This document shows, in pieces, positions 48,861 through 58,508 of a stretch of DNA of 64,000 nucleotides. The position numbers were made by a program, and so were the translations under genes. Below the pieces are notes generated by a model that saw only the letters and a list, made by a program, of their open reading frames with translations, had not been told where the DNA came from and did not search any database. The number at the start of each line of letters is the position of its first letter. Position 1 is the stretch's first letter. This DNA is from Longimycelium tulufanense (GTDB taxonomy: Bacteria > Actinomycetota > Actinomycetes > Mycobacteriales > Pseudonocardiaceae): contig NZ_BMMK01000001.1 in assembly GCF_014645795.1 (NCBI RefSeq), forward strand, positions 146,745 to 210,744, given 5' to 3'.

Positions 48861-51361
48861 TCTGGCGGCCGCCTGGCGGCCAGCAGGGCCCGCAGTTCCT
48901 CGATCAGCTCGCTCCGGGTCGTGCAGCCCAGACGTTGCCGAATGCGTGCGACGTGGTGCTCCACGGTCTTGGCCGAGATGAACAGTCGCTCACCGACCTG
49001 CTTGTAGGTCAGCCCCGCCACGACGAGCTCGGCGACCTCAAGCTCGCGGTCGCTCAGCGGACCGGCGGGCTCGGCGGCGGGCGGTGCCTGGGCCGGGGTG
49101 GCCGGCTCCGCCGTGGGCTGGCTGAGTGCCCGGGCACAGTTGAGCAACGTGCTCATGGCCTTGCGATCCGGGGTGCGGATGGCGGCCTGCCCGGCCAGTT
49201 GCGCGGCTTCCCACGGCAGGCCAACGGACTGCAGGCCGCGTGCCGCGGCGATCACCGAGTCCGGCTCCACGTCGCCGGCGAGCACGCGCAGCCAGCTGCG
49301 GGCCCCGGTCGCCAGTGCCACGGCGTAGGGGTTGGCCGACGCACGCACCAGTGCGGCGGTGTGGCGGTTCGCCTCCCGCGGTGACTCGGCGGCGATCGCG
49401 GCCTGCACTCCGAACCAGTGCAGGGAGGCCGCCCAGAAGGCCGGCCGTCCCAGCCGATCCAGTAACGCCTCGGCGTCGGCGAGATGCGTGGTCAGCCAGC
49501 CGCGCTCACCGAGCCTGGCCGCGGCGACGGCCAGCTCGCCCAACGGATGCAGCACGTAGAGGTCCACGGGGTAACGCAGGACGGCCTCCCGGGCGCGGGG
49601 CCACGTCGCGGCAAGCTCGGCGCGATCCCCGCGCCTGCGGGCGGATGCCACGTCGAGCGCGGCGGCGAACAGCTCGTCCCGCGGCTCCAGGGGGTCGCCC
49701 GACGACGGGAGATCGCGCGTCGCGACGCTGCCGCCGCGCGTCGTCGTCACCCACGCCAGGAGGAGCCGGTGCCGGGTCGCGGCCGCGGGGCCGCCCAGCT
49801 CCACGCTGATCGCCCGTTGCAGCACCGACTCGGCGACGTCCGGCGCACCACAGTGCAATGCCGCGAGCGCGGTGAGCGCGGCCGGGGTGTCGGGAAGGAG
49901 GACGGCCGGCCCGGACGGCTCCAGCAACGCCGACGCCCGGGTCAGGTGGGACAGCGCGCCCGCCGGAGCACCGGTGAGGGTCCCCAGGATCCCGGAGGCC
50001 ATCAGCTCCGCCGCGGCCGAGCGCACCGTGGGCGGGTGGTTCCGGGCCGCCTCGGCGTCGAGCATCCCCTTGGCCTCCTCGAGCGCCCCCACCCCAACCA
50101 GCGCGGGCACCGCGACCGAGGCGTGCACGCCGAGGCCGGCGACGCCCAACCACCGGTACAGCTCGGCGCTGCGGGCCAGCGAGCCCCGCTGTGCGAGCAC
50201 CGCCGCGGCGACCAGGACCGCGCGGTCCCGTTCGGGCGCCTGTTCGTCGGTGAGGACCTGATCGGCCAGTCGCAGCGCCGAGTCCAGGTCGCCGGTGAGC
50301 GCGGCGGCCTGCGCGCGCCGCGCCGCCAGGCGGGGCGCGGGCGCCCCGGCACGTGCCGCCGCGGCGTAGAACTCGGCGGCCTGGTGCGGTGACTCGGGCA
50401 ACGCCTCGTCGGCGGCGGCTTCCAGCACGGCGGCCACCCGTGGCCCGCTGGCCCCGGTGTCGAGCAGGGACCGCGCTGTGGGGACCAGGGATCCGTTGCG
50501 AGACAGGTGGATCGCGGCGAGCCGCTGCTGCATGGCGTGCACCGCGAGCGTCGGGGTCATGTCCAGAATCGCCCGGCTGGCCAACGGAATGAGCTGCCCG
50601 TCCTCGGCGACCAGCCCGGTTGCCCGCGCCGCCTCCACCAGGTCGACGAGCTCGGTGGACCGCACGTCGAGGAGCGCCGCGAGCGCCTCGGTGTCGGGGG
50701 CGGAACCCAGCGCGGCCGCGAGCAGCAGTCCGCGTACCGCCGGGCTGAGCCGGTCGAGATCGTGCCGCAGCACCTCGACGAGGTTCGGCGGAACCGCCTG
50801 GATCGGGTTCCCGGAGCGAAGCAGTGGTGCAACGCTGTCGACGAAAAGGGGAAGGCCACCGGTGATCCGGTGGATTCCGGCGGACACCTCGTCGGTGGGG
50901 CAGCTGCCGAGCAGGAGGGTGAGGCGGTCGACAACGCCCGCCCGCGGGAGATGCCCGAGCACGACGGGTGGGTGCATCCGGCCGAGCACCGCGCCGAGTG
51001 TGGAGAGGGCCGGGGGCCGGGGCCACGGCCGGTAGGCGACCACCAGGCGCGCCGCACGCTCGGTGGCGACTTCCCGAAGGGCCTCGAGACTCGCGTCGTC
51101 CAGCTCCTGCGCGTCGTCCACCAGGATCACGGCGCCGTCGCGGTCCGGTTCCCGTGTTACCGGCAGGCCCGCATGCCGGTAGAGGGCGGCGAGAACGTCG
51201 AGCGTGGCGGTCTTACCGGACCCACCGGGACCGGTCACCGCGACGGCCAGTGGCGCCTCGGGATCGGCCGCGACCTTCAGGCACAGGTTCCTGGCGGGCG
51301 CACAACCCGCCAGGGCAGGATTGGTGTCGATGTCCCGCGCGCAGGGGCTTGTGCAGGTCAA
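48851..51361 (-). CDS. Large ATP-binding LuxR-type regulator
   Basis: AAA-LuxR (LAL-like) regulator, about 836 aa. Walker A in VTGPGGSGKTATLD, Walker B in AVILVDDAQELDD, a helical/TPR-like middle, and a C-terminal LuxR helix-turn-helix (PLSDRELEVAELVVAGLTYK then QVGERLFISAKTVEHHVARI). TTG 51361 is preferred for the AAGGA upstream, but the frame extends to 51496 and the start is uncertain. Tail-to-tail with iniC (10-bp overlap); conservation of this gene beside ini operons would make it their regulator, which here is inferred. Confidence 0.83.
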   Translation of the reverse strand: MTCTSPCARDIDTNPALAGCAPARNLCLKVAADPEAPLAVAVTGPGGSGKTATLDVLAALYRHAGLPVTREPDRDGAVILVDDAQELDDASLEALREVATERAARLVVAYRPWPRPPALSTLGAVLGRMHPPVVLGHLPRAGVVDRLTLLLGSCPTDEVSAGIHRITGGLPLFVDSVAPLLRSGNPIQAVPPNLVEVLRHDLDRLSPAVRGLLLAAALGSAPDTEALAALLDVRSTELVDLVEAARATGLVAEDGQLIPLASRAILDMTPTLAVHAMQQRLAAIHLSRNGSLVPTARSLLDTGASGPRVAAVLEAAADEALPESPHQAAEFYAAAARAGAPAPRLAARRAQAAALTGDLDSALRLADQVLTDEQAPERDRAVLVAAAVLAQRGSLARSAELYRWLGVAGLGVHASVAVPALVGVGALEEAKGMLDAEAARNHPPTVRSAAAELMASGILGTLTGAPAGALSHLTRASALLEPSGPAVLLPDTPAALTALAALHCGAPDVAESVLQRAISVELGGPAAATRHRLLLAWVTTTRGGSVATRDLPSSGDPLEPRDELFAAALDVASARRRGDRAELAATWPRAREAVLRYPVDLYVLHPLGELAVAAARLGERGWLTTHLADAEALLDRLGRPAFWAASLHWFGVQAAIAAESPREANRHTAALVRASANPYAVALATGARSWLRVLAGDVEPDSVIAAARGLQSVGLPWEAAQLAGQAAIRTPDRKAMSTLLNCARALSQPTAEPATPAQAPPAAEPAGPLSDRELEVAELVVAGLTYKQVGERLFISAKTVEHHVARIRQRLGCTTRSELIEELRALLAARRPPDQD

Positions 51362-51593
51362 CGTCGTCCTTCGGGTAGGCGGATCGAGGCAGCCCCTCCG
51401 ATATCGGCGCCACGCCCGCCTGATCTTGAGTCTTACCGGTCGGTAGCGCGGGTTCCCGCTCGATGCACCCGAAAACGCCGGCGTCCCGGCCCGCACTGTG
51501 ACCTGCGTGGCAGCCGGTAGGGGGTTGTCGGCGGTGGCGATCGTCCTTCAGGATCACCCTGGGACGGGGCAACATGCTGGGGGAGGGGCGAGC

Positions 51594-52418
51594 GTGACCG
51601 ATCTGGCGAACGACAATCCGTGGTTCCGGCGTTACGCACCATGCCCGGAGAACGGGCTCCGGTTGCTCTGCTTCCCGCACGCGGGCGGTTCGGCGTCGTC
51701 CTTCCTGTGGCTCTGCAAGAAACTTTCGCCAGCCCTCGACGCGGTGGCCGTGCAGTATCCGGGACGGCAGGACCGGTACCGGGAACCTCATTTCGGAACG
51801 ATTCAGCAACTGGCCGGCCAGATCGTCGACAACCTCGGTGCGGTGGCGGACCGACCGCTGGCCCTGTTCGGCCACAGCATGGGCGCGGTCACCGCCTTCG
51901 AGGTCGCTCGGCGGCTCGAACACACCAACGGCACGTCGCCGGTCGTGCTGTTCGTGTCGGGCCGGCGCGCCCCGAGTGTTCGGCGTGAGGATCGGGTGCA
52001 CCAACGGGACGACCGCGGCCTGATCGCCGAGATCAAGGCGCTGGGTGGCACCGACAGCCGGCTCCTCGCCGACGAGGAGATCCTGTCGATGGTCCTGCCC
52101 ACGGTGCGCGCCGACTACCGCGCCATCGAGACCTACCGTTACGCGCCGGGACCGGCGGTGAGCTGCCCGATCGTCGCGCTCACCGGCGACGAGGACCCGA
52201 GGGCATCCATCGACGACGTGACGCTGTGGGCCGAGCACACCACCGGCGAGTTCGATCTCCACGTTCTCCGCGGCGGCCATTTCTTCCTCAACGAGCAGCC
52301 GCAACAGGTCACCCGGGTGGTGACGGAGCGGCTGGCCGGGCAGCTCGCGTCCTGTTCACCCTGCGAGAGGGGTCCGGACCCGGCGACGGGCCGGGTTCGG
52401 AGTGGGTGCGTGATGTGA
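51594..52418 (+). CDS. Type II thioesterase
   Basis: Stand-alone editing thioesterase of NRPS/PKS systems, 274 aa, alpha/beta-hydrolase. LLCFPHAGGSASSFLWL at the N-terminus, nucleophile in LFGHSMGAVTAFEVAR, Asp in TGDEDPRAS, His in RGGHFFLNE. GTG 51594 with GGGGAGGGG upstream. It clears misprimed carrier proteins in known systems. No NRPS or PKS is in this window, so it acts in trans or is an orphan. The C-terminal 25 residues beyond the domain overlap the region just before recD2. Confidence 0.9.
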   Translation: MTDLANDNPWFRRYAPCPENGLRLLCFPHAGGSASSFLWLCKKLSPALDAVAVQYPGRQDRYREPHFGTIQQLAGQIVDNLGAVADRPLALFGHSMGAVTAFEVARRLEHTNGTSPVVLFVSGRRAPSVRREDRVHQRDDRGLIAEIKALGGTDSRLLADEEILSMVLPTVRADYRAIETYRYAPGPAVSCPIVALTGDEDPRASIDDVTLWAEHTTGEFDLHVLRGGHFFLNEQPQQVTRVVTERLAGQLASCSPCERGPDPATGRVRSGCVM

Positions 52419-52462
52419 TATCCGTGTCCTCGCGGTCCCTGACGTTTCCGGAGTGCGAAGAC

Positions 52463-54673
52463 ATGGCCTCACCGACTCCATTCCGAGGCGCCGTGCTCGA
52501 GGCGGTGTTGGAACGGCTCACGTTCGTCAACGAGGAGACCGGCTACACCGTCGCGCGGGTCGATCCCGGCCGCGGCGGCGACCTGGTGACCGTGGTGGGC
52601 GCGCTCCTCGGTGCGCAGCCGGGCGAGTCGCTGCGGATGCGGGGCCGCTGGGGCTCGCACCCGCAGTACGGCCGGCAGTTCCTCGTCGAGGACTACACCA
52701 CGGTCCTGCCCGCGACGATCCAAGGGATCCGGCGTTACCTGGGCTCCGGCCTGATCAAGGGGATCGGGCCGCGGCTGGCCGAGCGCATCGTCGAGCACTT
52801 CGGGACCACCGCGTTGGACGTCATCGAGCAGGAGCCGCAACGCCTGATCGAGGTTCCCAAGCTGGGGCCGAAGCGGACCAGGCTCATCGCCGCGGCATGG
52901 GAGGAACAGAAGGCCATCAAGGAGGTGATGGTCTTCCTGCAAGGTGTCGGTGTCTCCACGTCGCTGGCGGTTCGGATCTACAAGCAGTACGGGGACTCCT
53001 CGATCGACGTCGTGCGCAAGGAGCCGTACCGGCTCGCGACCGACGTGTGGGGCATCGGCTTCAAGACTGCCGACACCATCGCGAAATCTGTCGGCATTCC
53101 CCACGACAGCCCACAACGGATCAAGGCTGGCCTGCAATTCACCCTGTCCGAAGCGACCGCCGACGGCAACTGCTTCCTCCCCGAGCAGCGGTTGATCGCC
53201 GAGGCCATCAAGATCCTGCAGGTCGACGCGGGCGGGGTGATCGACTGCCTGGCCCAGTTGGTCGCCGAGGAAGGCGTAATACGCGAGGAGATCCCGGGCA
53301 CCGACGGTGAGATCGAGACGGCGATCTACCTCGTTTCCTTTCACCGTGCGGAGCTCGCGCTGGCCCAGCAGCTCCGGCGACTGCTGGGCACCGATGCCGA
53401 CCGGCTGCCGGCCTTTGCCAACGTCGACTGGGAGAAGGCACTGGCCTGGCTGCGCCAGCGCACCGGGGCGGAGCTGGCGCCGGCCCAGCGGGACGCGGTC
53501 ACGCTGGCGTTGACCGAGAAGGTCGCCGTCCTGACCGGTGGGCCGGGCTGCGGCAAGAGCTTCACCGTGCGGTCGATCGTGACGCTCGCGCTGGCCAAGC
53601 GCGCGAAAGTGGTGCTGGCCGCCCCGACCGGGCGTGCCGCCAAGCGGCTGACCGAGCTGACCGGGCACGAGGCCGCGACGGTGCACCGGCTGCTGGAGTT
53701 GAAGCCCGGCGGCGACGCCGCCTACGACCGCGATCGGCCCCTGGACGCGGATCTCGTCGTTGTCGACGAGGCCTCGATGCTGGATCTGCTGCTGGCCAAC
53801 AAGCTGGCCAAGGCGGTCGCCCCCGGAGCACACCTCCTTCTGGTCGGTGACGTCGACCAGCTTCCCTCCGTGGGACCAGGCGAGGTGCTACGGGACCTGC
53901 TCGCCGCCGAAACCCCCATCCCGCATGTGCGGCTCACCCACGTGTTCCGGCAGGCGCAGGAGTCCGGCGTGGTCACCAACGCCCACCGCATCAACGCCGG
54001 GGACTACCCGTTGTTGCAAGGACTGTCCGACTTCTTTCTTTTTCCTGTTGAGGAAACCGAGGACGCCGCCCGGATGACCGTGGACGTGGTGGCGCGACGC
54101 ATCCCCGCGAGGTTCGGGCTCGATCCGCGGCGCGATGTGCAGGTGTTGGCGCCGATGCACCGCGGGCCGGCCGGCGCCGGATCCCTCAACTCCCTGCTGC
54201 AGGAGGCGTTGACGCCGGCGCGTCCGGATCGGCCGGAACGCAGGCTCGGCGGGCGGGTGTTCCGGGTGGGTGACAAGGTCACGCAGGTCCGGAACAACTA
54301 CGACAAGGGACGCAACGGCGTCTTCAACGGAACCCTCGGCGTCGTCACCGATTTGGACCCCGTCGACCAGAAACTCACCGTGCGCACGGACGAGGACGAG
54401 GACATCGACTACGACTTCACCGAGCTCGACGAACTGGCCCACGCCTACGCGGTCACCATCCACCGCTCCCAGGGCAGCGAGTACCCCGTCGTGGTCATCC
54501 CCATCACCACCAGTGCGTGGATGATGTTGCGCCGAAATCTCCTCTACACGGCGGTCACGCGCGCCAAAAAGCTCGTCGTCCTCGTCGGCTCACGGAAGGC
54601 GATCGGGCAGGCCGTCCGCAGCGCGAGCAGCGGCAACCGGCACACTGCTCTCGCCCATCGGCTGCGCTCCTGA
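52463..54673 (+). CDS. recD2: RecD2-like SF1B DNA helicase
   Basis: 5'-3' DNA helicase, 736 aa from ATG 52463. An N-terminal OB-like region (GAVLEAVLERLTFVNEETGY) and helix-hairpin-helix repeats (YLGSGLIKGIGPRLAERIVE, PYRLATDVWGIGFKTAD) precede the motor: Walker A TGGPGCGKSFT, AAPTGRAAKRL, DEASMLDL, GDVDQLPSVGPG, THVFRQ, GDKVTQVRNNYDKG, and TIHRSQGSEYP / LYTAVTRAKK. This is the RecBC-independent RecD2 type, linked to DNA repair. Convergent with the metallophosphoesterase, 5 bp apart. Confidence 0.93.
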   Translation: MASPTPFRGAVLEAVLERLTFVNEETGYTVARVDPGRGGDLVTVVGALLGAQPGESLRMRGRWGSHPQYGRQFLVEDYTTVLPATIQGIRRYLGSGLIKGIGPRLAERIVEHFGTTALDVIEQEPQRLIEVPKLGPKRTRLIAAAWEEQKAIKEVMVFLQGVGVSTSLAVRIYKQYGDSSIDVVRKEPYRLATDVWGIGFKTADTIAKSVGIPHDSPQRIKAGLQFTLSEATADGNCFLPEQRLIAEAIKILQVDAGGVIDCLAQLVAEEGVIREEIPGTDGEIETAIYLVSFHRAELALAQQLRRLLGTDADRLPAFANVDWEKALAWLRQRTGAELAPAQRDAVTLALTEKVAVLTGGPGCGKSFTVRSIVTLALAKRAKVVLAAPTGRAAKRLTELTGHEAATVHRLLELKPGGDAAYDRDRPLDADLVVVDEASMLDLLLANKLAKAVAPGAHLLLVGDVDQLPSVGPGEVLRDLLAAETPIPHVRLTHVFRQAQESGVVTNAHRINAGDYPLLQGLSDFFLFPVEETEDAARMTVDVVARRIPARFGLDPRRDVQVLAPMHRGPAGAGSLNSLLQEALTPARPDRPERRLGGRVFRVGDKVTQVRNNYDKGRNGVFNGTLGVVTDLDPVDQKLTVRTDEDEDIDYDFTELDELAHAYAVTIHRSQGSEYPVVVIPITTSAWMMLRRNLLYTAVTRAKKLVVLVGSRKAIGQAVRSASSGNRHTALAHRLRS

Positions 54674-54678
54674 CCACC

Positions 54679-55542
54679 CTACTCGGCCGGAAACGGAAGG
54701 ATCTGTCGCAGCACACCCCGTGGGTGGCCCCGCCTCCGCCACTCCCGCGGGTAGCCCACGGAGACCTCTTCGAACCGCACCCCGTCGTGATAGGTGGTGC
54801 GCGGAATGTGCAGGTGGCCGTACACCACGGTCTTCGCGCGGAACCGGAGGTGCCAGTCGGCGGTCCTCTCGGTGCCGCACCACAGGGCGAACTCCGGGTA
54901 GTACAGCACCCGCGTCGGCTCCCGTACCAGCGGGTAGTGGTTCACCGGAATGGTCGGCATGTGCCGATCCAGTGCGGCGAGCCGGCGTTCGGTGATCTCG
55001 AGCCGGGCCCGACACCACGCGTCCCGGCTCTCGTACGGTTCCGGGTGGAGGAAGTACTCATCCGTGCAGACCACTCCCGCGCTGTGGGCCACCTCGAGAG
55101 CCGCTTCCTTGGTAACCACACCGTCGGGCCGGAACGTGTAGTCGTAGAGCAGGAAGAGCGGGGCGACGGTCACCGGACCGTCCACACCGTGCCAGACCGG
55201 GTACTCGTCCTCGGGTGTCACCACGCCCAGCCGCCGGCACAGGTCCACCAGGTAGTGGTACCGTTCCTCACCGCGCAGCTGGACCGGGTCCTCCTTGATC
55301 GTCCACAGCTCGTGGTTGCCGGGAACCCACACCACCCTGGCGAAGCGCTCGCTCAGCAGGCCCAGCGCCCACTCGATGTCGGCGACCCGCTCACCGACGT
55401 CGCCCGCGATCAGCAACCAGTCCTCGTGCGACGTCGGCTGCATCCGTTCCACGATCTCCCGGTTCTCGGCATGGGAGACGTGGAGGTCACTGGTGGCCAG
55501 CAGCTTCGCGGCTTCGCTCGGACGATCGCTCACCCGACCCAC
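54679..55542 (-). CDS. Calcineurin-like metallophosphoesterase
   Basis: Binuclear-metal phosphoesterase, 287 aa, with all core motifs: SDLHVSH, AGDVGE, PGNHELW, VNHYP and YGHLHIPR. Cytoplasmic. Substrate unknown. Homologues sit beside phosphopantetheinyl transferases in some actinomycetes, but none is present here. Confidence 0.88.
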   Translation of the reverse strand: MGRVSDRPSEAAKLLATSDLHVSHAENREIVERMQPTSHEDWLLIAGDVGERVADIEWALGLLSERFARVVWVPGNHELWTIKEDPVQLRGEERYHYLVDLCRRLGVVTPEDEYPVWHGVDGPVTVAPLFLLYDYTFRPDGVVTKEAALEVAHSAGVVCTDEYFLHPEPYESRDAWCRARLEITERRLAALDRHMPTIPVNHYPLVREPTRVLYYPEFALWCGTERTADWHLRFRAKTVVYGHLHIPRTTYHDGVRFEEVSVGYPREWRRRGHPRGVLRQILPFPAE

Positions 55543-55815
55543 CCTAACGGCTCAGTGCGCCTCACGACCGTGAGTCACCACCTTCCTCCAGCCCACCGGG
55601 GCTCACCTGCACGGGCGGAGGCGGGCGGCGCGAGCAACACATCCTTTTCCACAGGAATGAGAGGGAATACGGGCCGTCACACGAGGATGCCTCGTCTCAC
55701 GCCGCGCCTTTGTTGGACCTGTTGTCGTCAGGAAAACGTGGGCGTGGATTTTTCTTGTTTCACCGGCCGGATGCCGTCGGGGCCGCTCCCGACAGCGGTC
55801 ACGAGCGGTATCGGG

Positions 55816-56046
55816 TCAGGATGATGTGGGGCCGAAGGTGATGCCGCCCTCGATCTTGCCGGCCTGCACGATGTTGCCGCCCACACTGCCGCTGACGTGG
55901 TTCATCACGCCCCCGGTCCGGGCGTGCAGCTCGGTCCTGGCCTGCTCCCACAGCACGCGAAGCTCGCGGTCGAAGTCCGGATCCTGCTGGGCGACGCGCC
56001 GCAATCGGCCACGTGTCCTCCCCGGTCCAGGACGCATCTGGAACAT
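55816..56046 (-). CDS. Small protein with GNIVQAG beta-repeat C-terminus
   Basis: 76 aa from ATG 56046 if the first in-frame ATG is used; the frame continues upstream through a hydrophobic stretch (FTAFASAAGLGLLGW), and a longer form could be membrane-anchored. A helical middle (QQDPDFDRELRVLWEQART) is followed by VMNHVSGSVGGNIVQAGKIE and GGITFGP. This N-x-VSG-x-V-x-GNIVQA-x-x-I-x-GG repeat is common at the ends of actinobacterial signalling and conflict-type proteins. It lies 77 bp downstream of the second GGDEF gene. Confidence 0.6.
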   Translation of the reverse strand: MFQMRPGPGRTRGRLRRVAQQDPDFDRELRVLWEQARTELHARTGGVMNHVSGSVGGNIVQAGKIEGGITFGPTSS

Positions 56047-56122
56047 CCAACCTAACAGCCCGAGGCCGGCAGCGGAGGCGAAAGCGGTGAAGCGGCGGGA
56101 AGACCGCGACCTGGGCGTGCGC

Positions 56123-58279
56123 TCACTCGATGCCGAGGGCGGCGGCGACCTCGTCCGGCGAACCGGGTGGGTACCAGAAGTCACCACGGCCGATGTCGAC
56201 GCCGAGCCGGTGCGCGTTCTCCGCGTGTTCCCTGGTCCGCAGACCATGCGCGATGACCGTGGTACCTCTCGTTCTCGCCAGCGCCACGAGTTCCCGCAAC
56301 GCCCGTACGGCCAGGTCCTTGTCGGCCGGCGGCCGCTGCAGCCGTTCGGCCACCCAGGGAGCCAGGCGGACACCGTGCACCGGGAGATCGGCCAGGCAGG
56401 CCAGATCACCCGGTGCGCCACCGAAGTCGGTCACCACGACGTGCGTGCCCATGTCGGCCAACACCTCGAGGTTGTCCATGGCCTCGCCGCGCTTGGCGCG
56501 CAACGCCCACACCGGCATGCCCAGCCACAGCGACTCCGGACCGAGACCGGTGTCGGCCAGGCCCCGCCTGACCGCGGCCACGAGATCGGGGTCGGATGCC
56601 TGGTAGGGCGTGAGGGACACGTGCAGCGGCAGCGGGTCATCCAGCCGCTGCCGCCACCACGCCAACTGCTTGGCGGCCGACTGGATCAGCGCCTCGCCGA
56701 CGGGCAGCAGGAGCCCGGTCTCCTCGGCGAGGTCGACGCACCTGTCGTGGTCGAGCATCCCGAGCACGGGGTGGTCCCAGCGCAACTGGGCCTCCAGGCC
56801 GGCTACCCGCTCCGCACCCTGCTCCGTGGCCAACGTGACCAGCGGCTGGTAGACGACATCGACCTCGCCGATCTCCCACGCGCCCGGCATGGTGACCGCC
56901 AGCGCGAACCGTTCCCGGTCCGCGCTGTTCTGCTGCGGGTCGAACAGCTCCCACTGCCGCGGCCCGGCGCTCTTGGCCCGACGCAACGTCATGTCCGCCG
57001 CACTGAGCAGCTCACCGATGGCCATGTCCCGCGGTGGCCGGTCGACCACGCCGATGCTCGCCGACACCGCGATGCCCCGGTCCCCGACGTAGATCGGCTC
57101 GCCCAGCTCCTCGTTGATCCGGGTGACCATGGTGACGACGTCCGGCGTGGTGGGTGAATTCTCGACCAGGATGGCGAACTCGTCCCCGCCCAGCCGCGCG
57201 ACCATCGCGCGTTCCCCGGCCAGCACCGACTCGAGCCGGGCCGCCGCGACCGTCAGCAGCCGGTCGCCGACCTCCCGGCCCAGGCCGTCGGTCACCATTG
57301 AGAAGGCGTCCAGGTCGAGGTGGTAGAGGGTGCACCCGGTCTCCGGGTCGGCCCTGCGCAGAACGGTCTCCAGCTTGCTGGTGAAGTACTGCCTGTTGGG
57401 CAGCCCGGTCAACGCGTCGTGTAGGGACTGGTGGTGCAGCCGGTCCTGCAACAGGTGGAAGTCGGTGATGTCCTGGACCAGGGCGACGTACTGGTCCGGC
57501 TGCCCGTCCTGGTCGCGCAGCAACGCCACGGTGAGGGAGATCTCCACCACCTCGCCGTCCTTGCGCACCATCCGCCGCCGCTGCGTCGGCCGCCGCGTCC
57601 GGCCGGCCCGCAGGTCGGCGAAGAGCTCCCGGAGGAACGGCGCGTCGTCGGAGTGGAGCACCTCGAAGAGGTTGAGCCGGGACAGCCCGTCCTCCGGACA
57701 ACCCAGGATGCGGGCGAACGCCTGGTTCGCGCGGGCGAAGTCGCCGTCGGAGTCGGTGACGGCGATCCCGCTCTCCGCGGAGCGGAACACCTCCTCGAAC
57801 CGCTGCTCGCTGACCCGCAGCCTCCGTTCGGCGTCGCGTACCGCGCGGTACAACGCCCGGCTCAGGTTCTCCTGCTGCTCGAAGATCGAGGCGCGCATCG
57901 CCTCGGCGTAGCCGGCGGCGACCGAGCCGAGCAGGGTGATGACCCGGTCCTGCGGCCGGTGCGCGGCCAGCGCCTTGCCCAGCACGTCCAGGGTGCACTG
58001 CAGGGTCTGCCGGCCGTTGAGGTTCAGCTCGACCAGCCGGGCGCCGACCGCGGCGGCGGGCTCGGGATCGAACGGCTCGCTGCCGGCGGCGGCGAACAGG
58101 CGGTCGACCAGCTCGAGGAACTGGCGCTCGACCTCGTCCGGCGGGAGCGGGATGTAGGAGGTCTTGCTGACCAGGTACGCCCACTTGCGGGCGACGCGCG
58201 CCCGATCTCGGGCACGCTCCGCCGGCGTTCCCAGCTCGCGGAGCGGGACCGGCAGATCACCCGGGAGTGGCAGCGTCAT
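56123..58279 (-). CDS. PAS-GGDEF-degenerate EAL signalling protein (copy 2)
   Basis: 718 aa, paralogous over its whole length to the protein at 5506-7581: same N-terminal helical domain (ARKWAYLVSKTSYIPLPPDE), PAS domain (about 170-290), GGDEF with intact RLGGDEF and no RxxD site, and an eroded EAL half. EAQLRW keeps the first Glu, but VSLTPYQ, LWLGMPVWAL and VTDFGGAPGD replace NLS, LEIT and DDFGTG, and the EGVE Glu is His. Predicted diguanylate cyclase with a non-catalytic EAL domain. ATG overlaps the stop of a 30-codon ORF. It lies downstream of DUF574 copy 2. Confidence 0.9.
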   Translation of the reverse strand: MTLPLPGDLPVPLRELGTPAERARDRARVARKWAYLVSKTSYIPLPPDEVERQFLELVDRLFAAAGSEPFDPEPAAAVGARLVELNLNGRQTLQCTLDVLGKALAAHRPQDRVITLLGSVAAGYAEAMRASIFEQQENLSRALYRAVRDAERRLRVSEQRFEEVFRSAESGIAVTDSDGDFARANQAFARILGCPEDGLSRLNLFEVLHSDDAPFLRELFADLRAGRTRRPTQRRRMVRKDGEVVEISLTVALLRDQDGQPDQYVALVQDITDFHLLQDRLHHQSLHDALTGLPNRQYFTSKLETVLRRADPETGCTLYHLDLDAFSMVTDGLGREVGDRLLTVAAARLESVLAGERAMVARLGGDEFAILVENSPTTPDVVTMVTRINEELGEPIYVGDRGIAVSASIGVVDRPPRDMAIGELLSAADMTLRRAKSAGPRQWELFDPQQNSADRERFALAVTMPGAWEIGEVDVVYQPLVTLATEQGAERVAGLEAQLRWDHPVLGMLDHDRCVDLAEETGLLLPVGEALIQSAAKQLAWWRQRLDDPLPLHVSLTPYQASDPDLVAAVRRGLADTGLGPESLWLGMPVWALRAKRGEAMDNLEVLADMGTHVVVTDFGGAPGDLACLADLPVHGVRLAPWVAERLQRPPADKDLAVRALRELVALARTRGTTVIAHGLRTREHAENAHRLGVDIGRGDFWYPPGSPDEVAAALGIE

Positions 58280-58368
58280 GCCGTCCCACCAGGCGTCGTG
58301 GACCTCGGGGGTCCGGCGGAAGGACAGAAGTCAGGGACAACCGGTGCCGGACGGCAACGCGATCCCAC
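58276..58368 (-). CDS. 30-codon ORF coupled to GGDEF gene
   Basis: GTG-started frame (VGSRCRPAPVVPDFCPSAG...) whose TGA overlaps the ATG of the GGDEF gene. Its ribosome binding region and start, GGAGAGGTGTCACGTG, are identical to those of the DUF574 gene starting at 60459. May be a leader peptide for translational coupling. Confidence 0.4.
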   Translation of the reverse strand: MGSRCRPAPVVPDFCPSAGPPRSTTPGGTA

Positions 58369-58508
58369 GTGACACCTCTCCATTTCGACCCCCGCCGCAG
58401 ATCGAAGGTACCGAACCTCGTCAGCCACCACCCACTTCTGTCCCCTCATTCGACCGAATGGGGATACCGGTCGACAAGTGGTGCGCGAAACGAGAATCTC
58501 GTTCGTAA

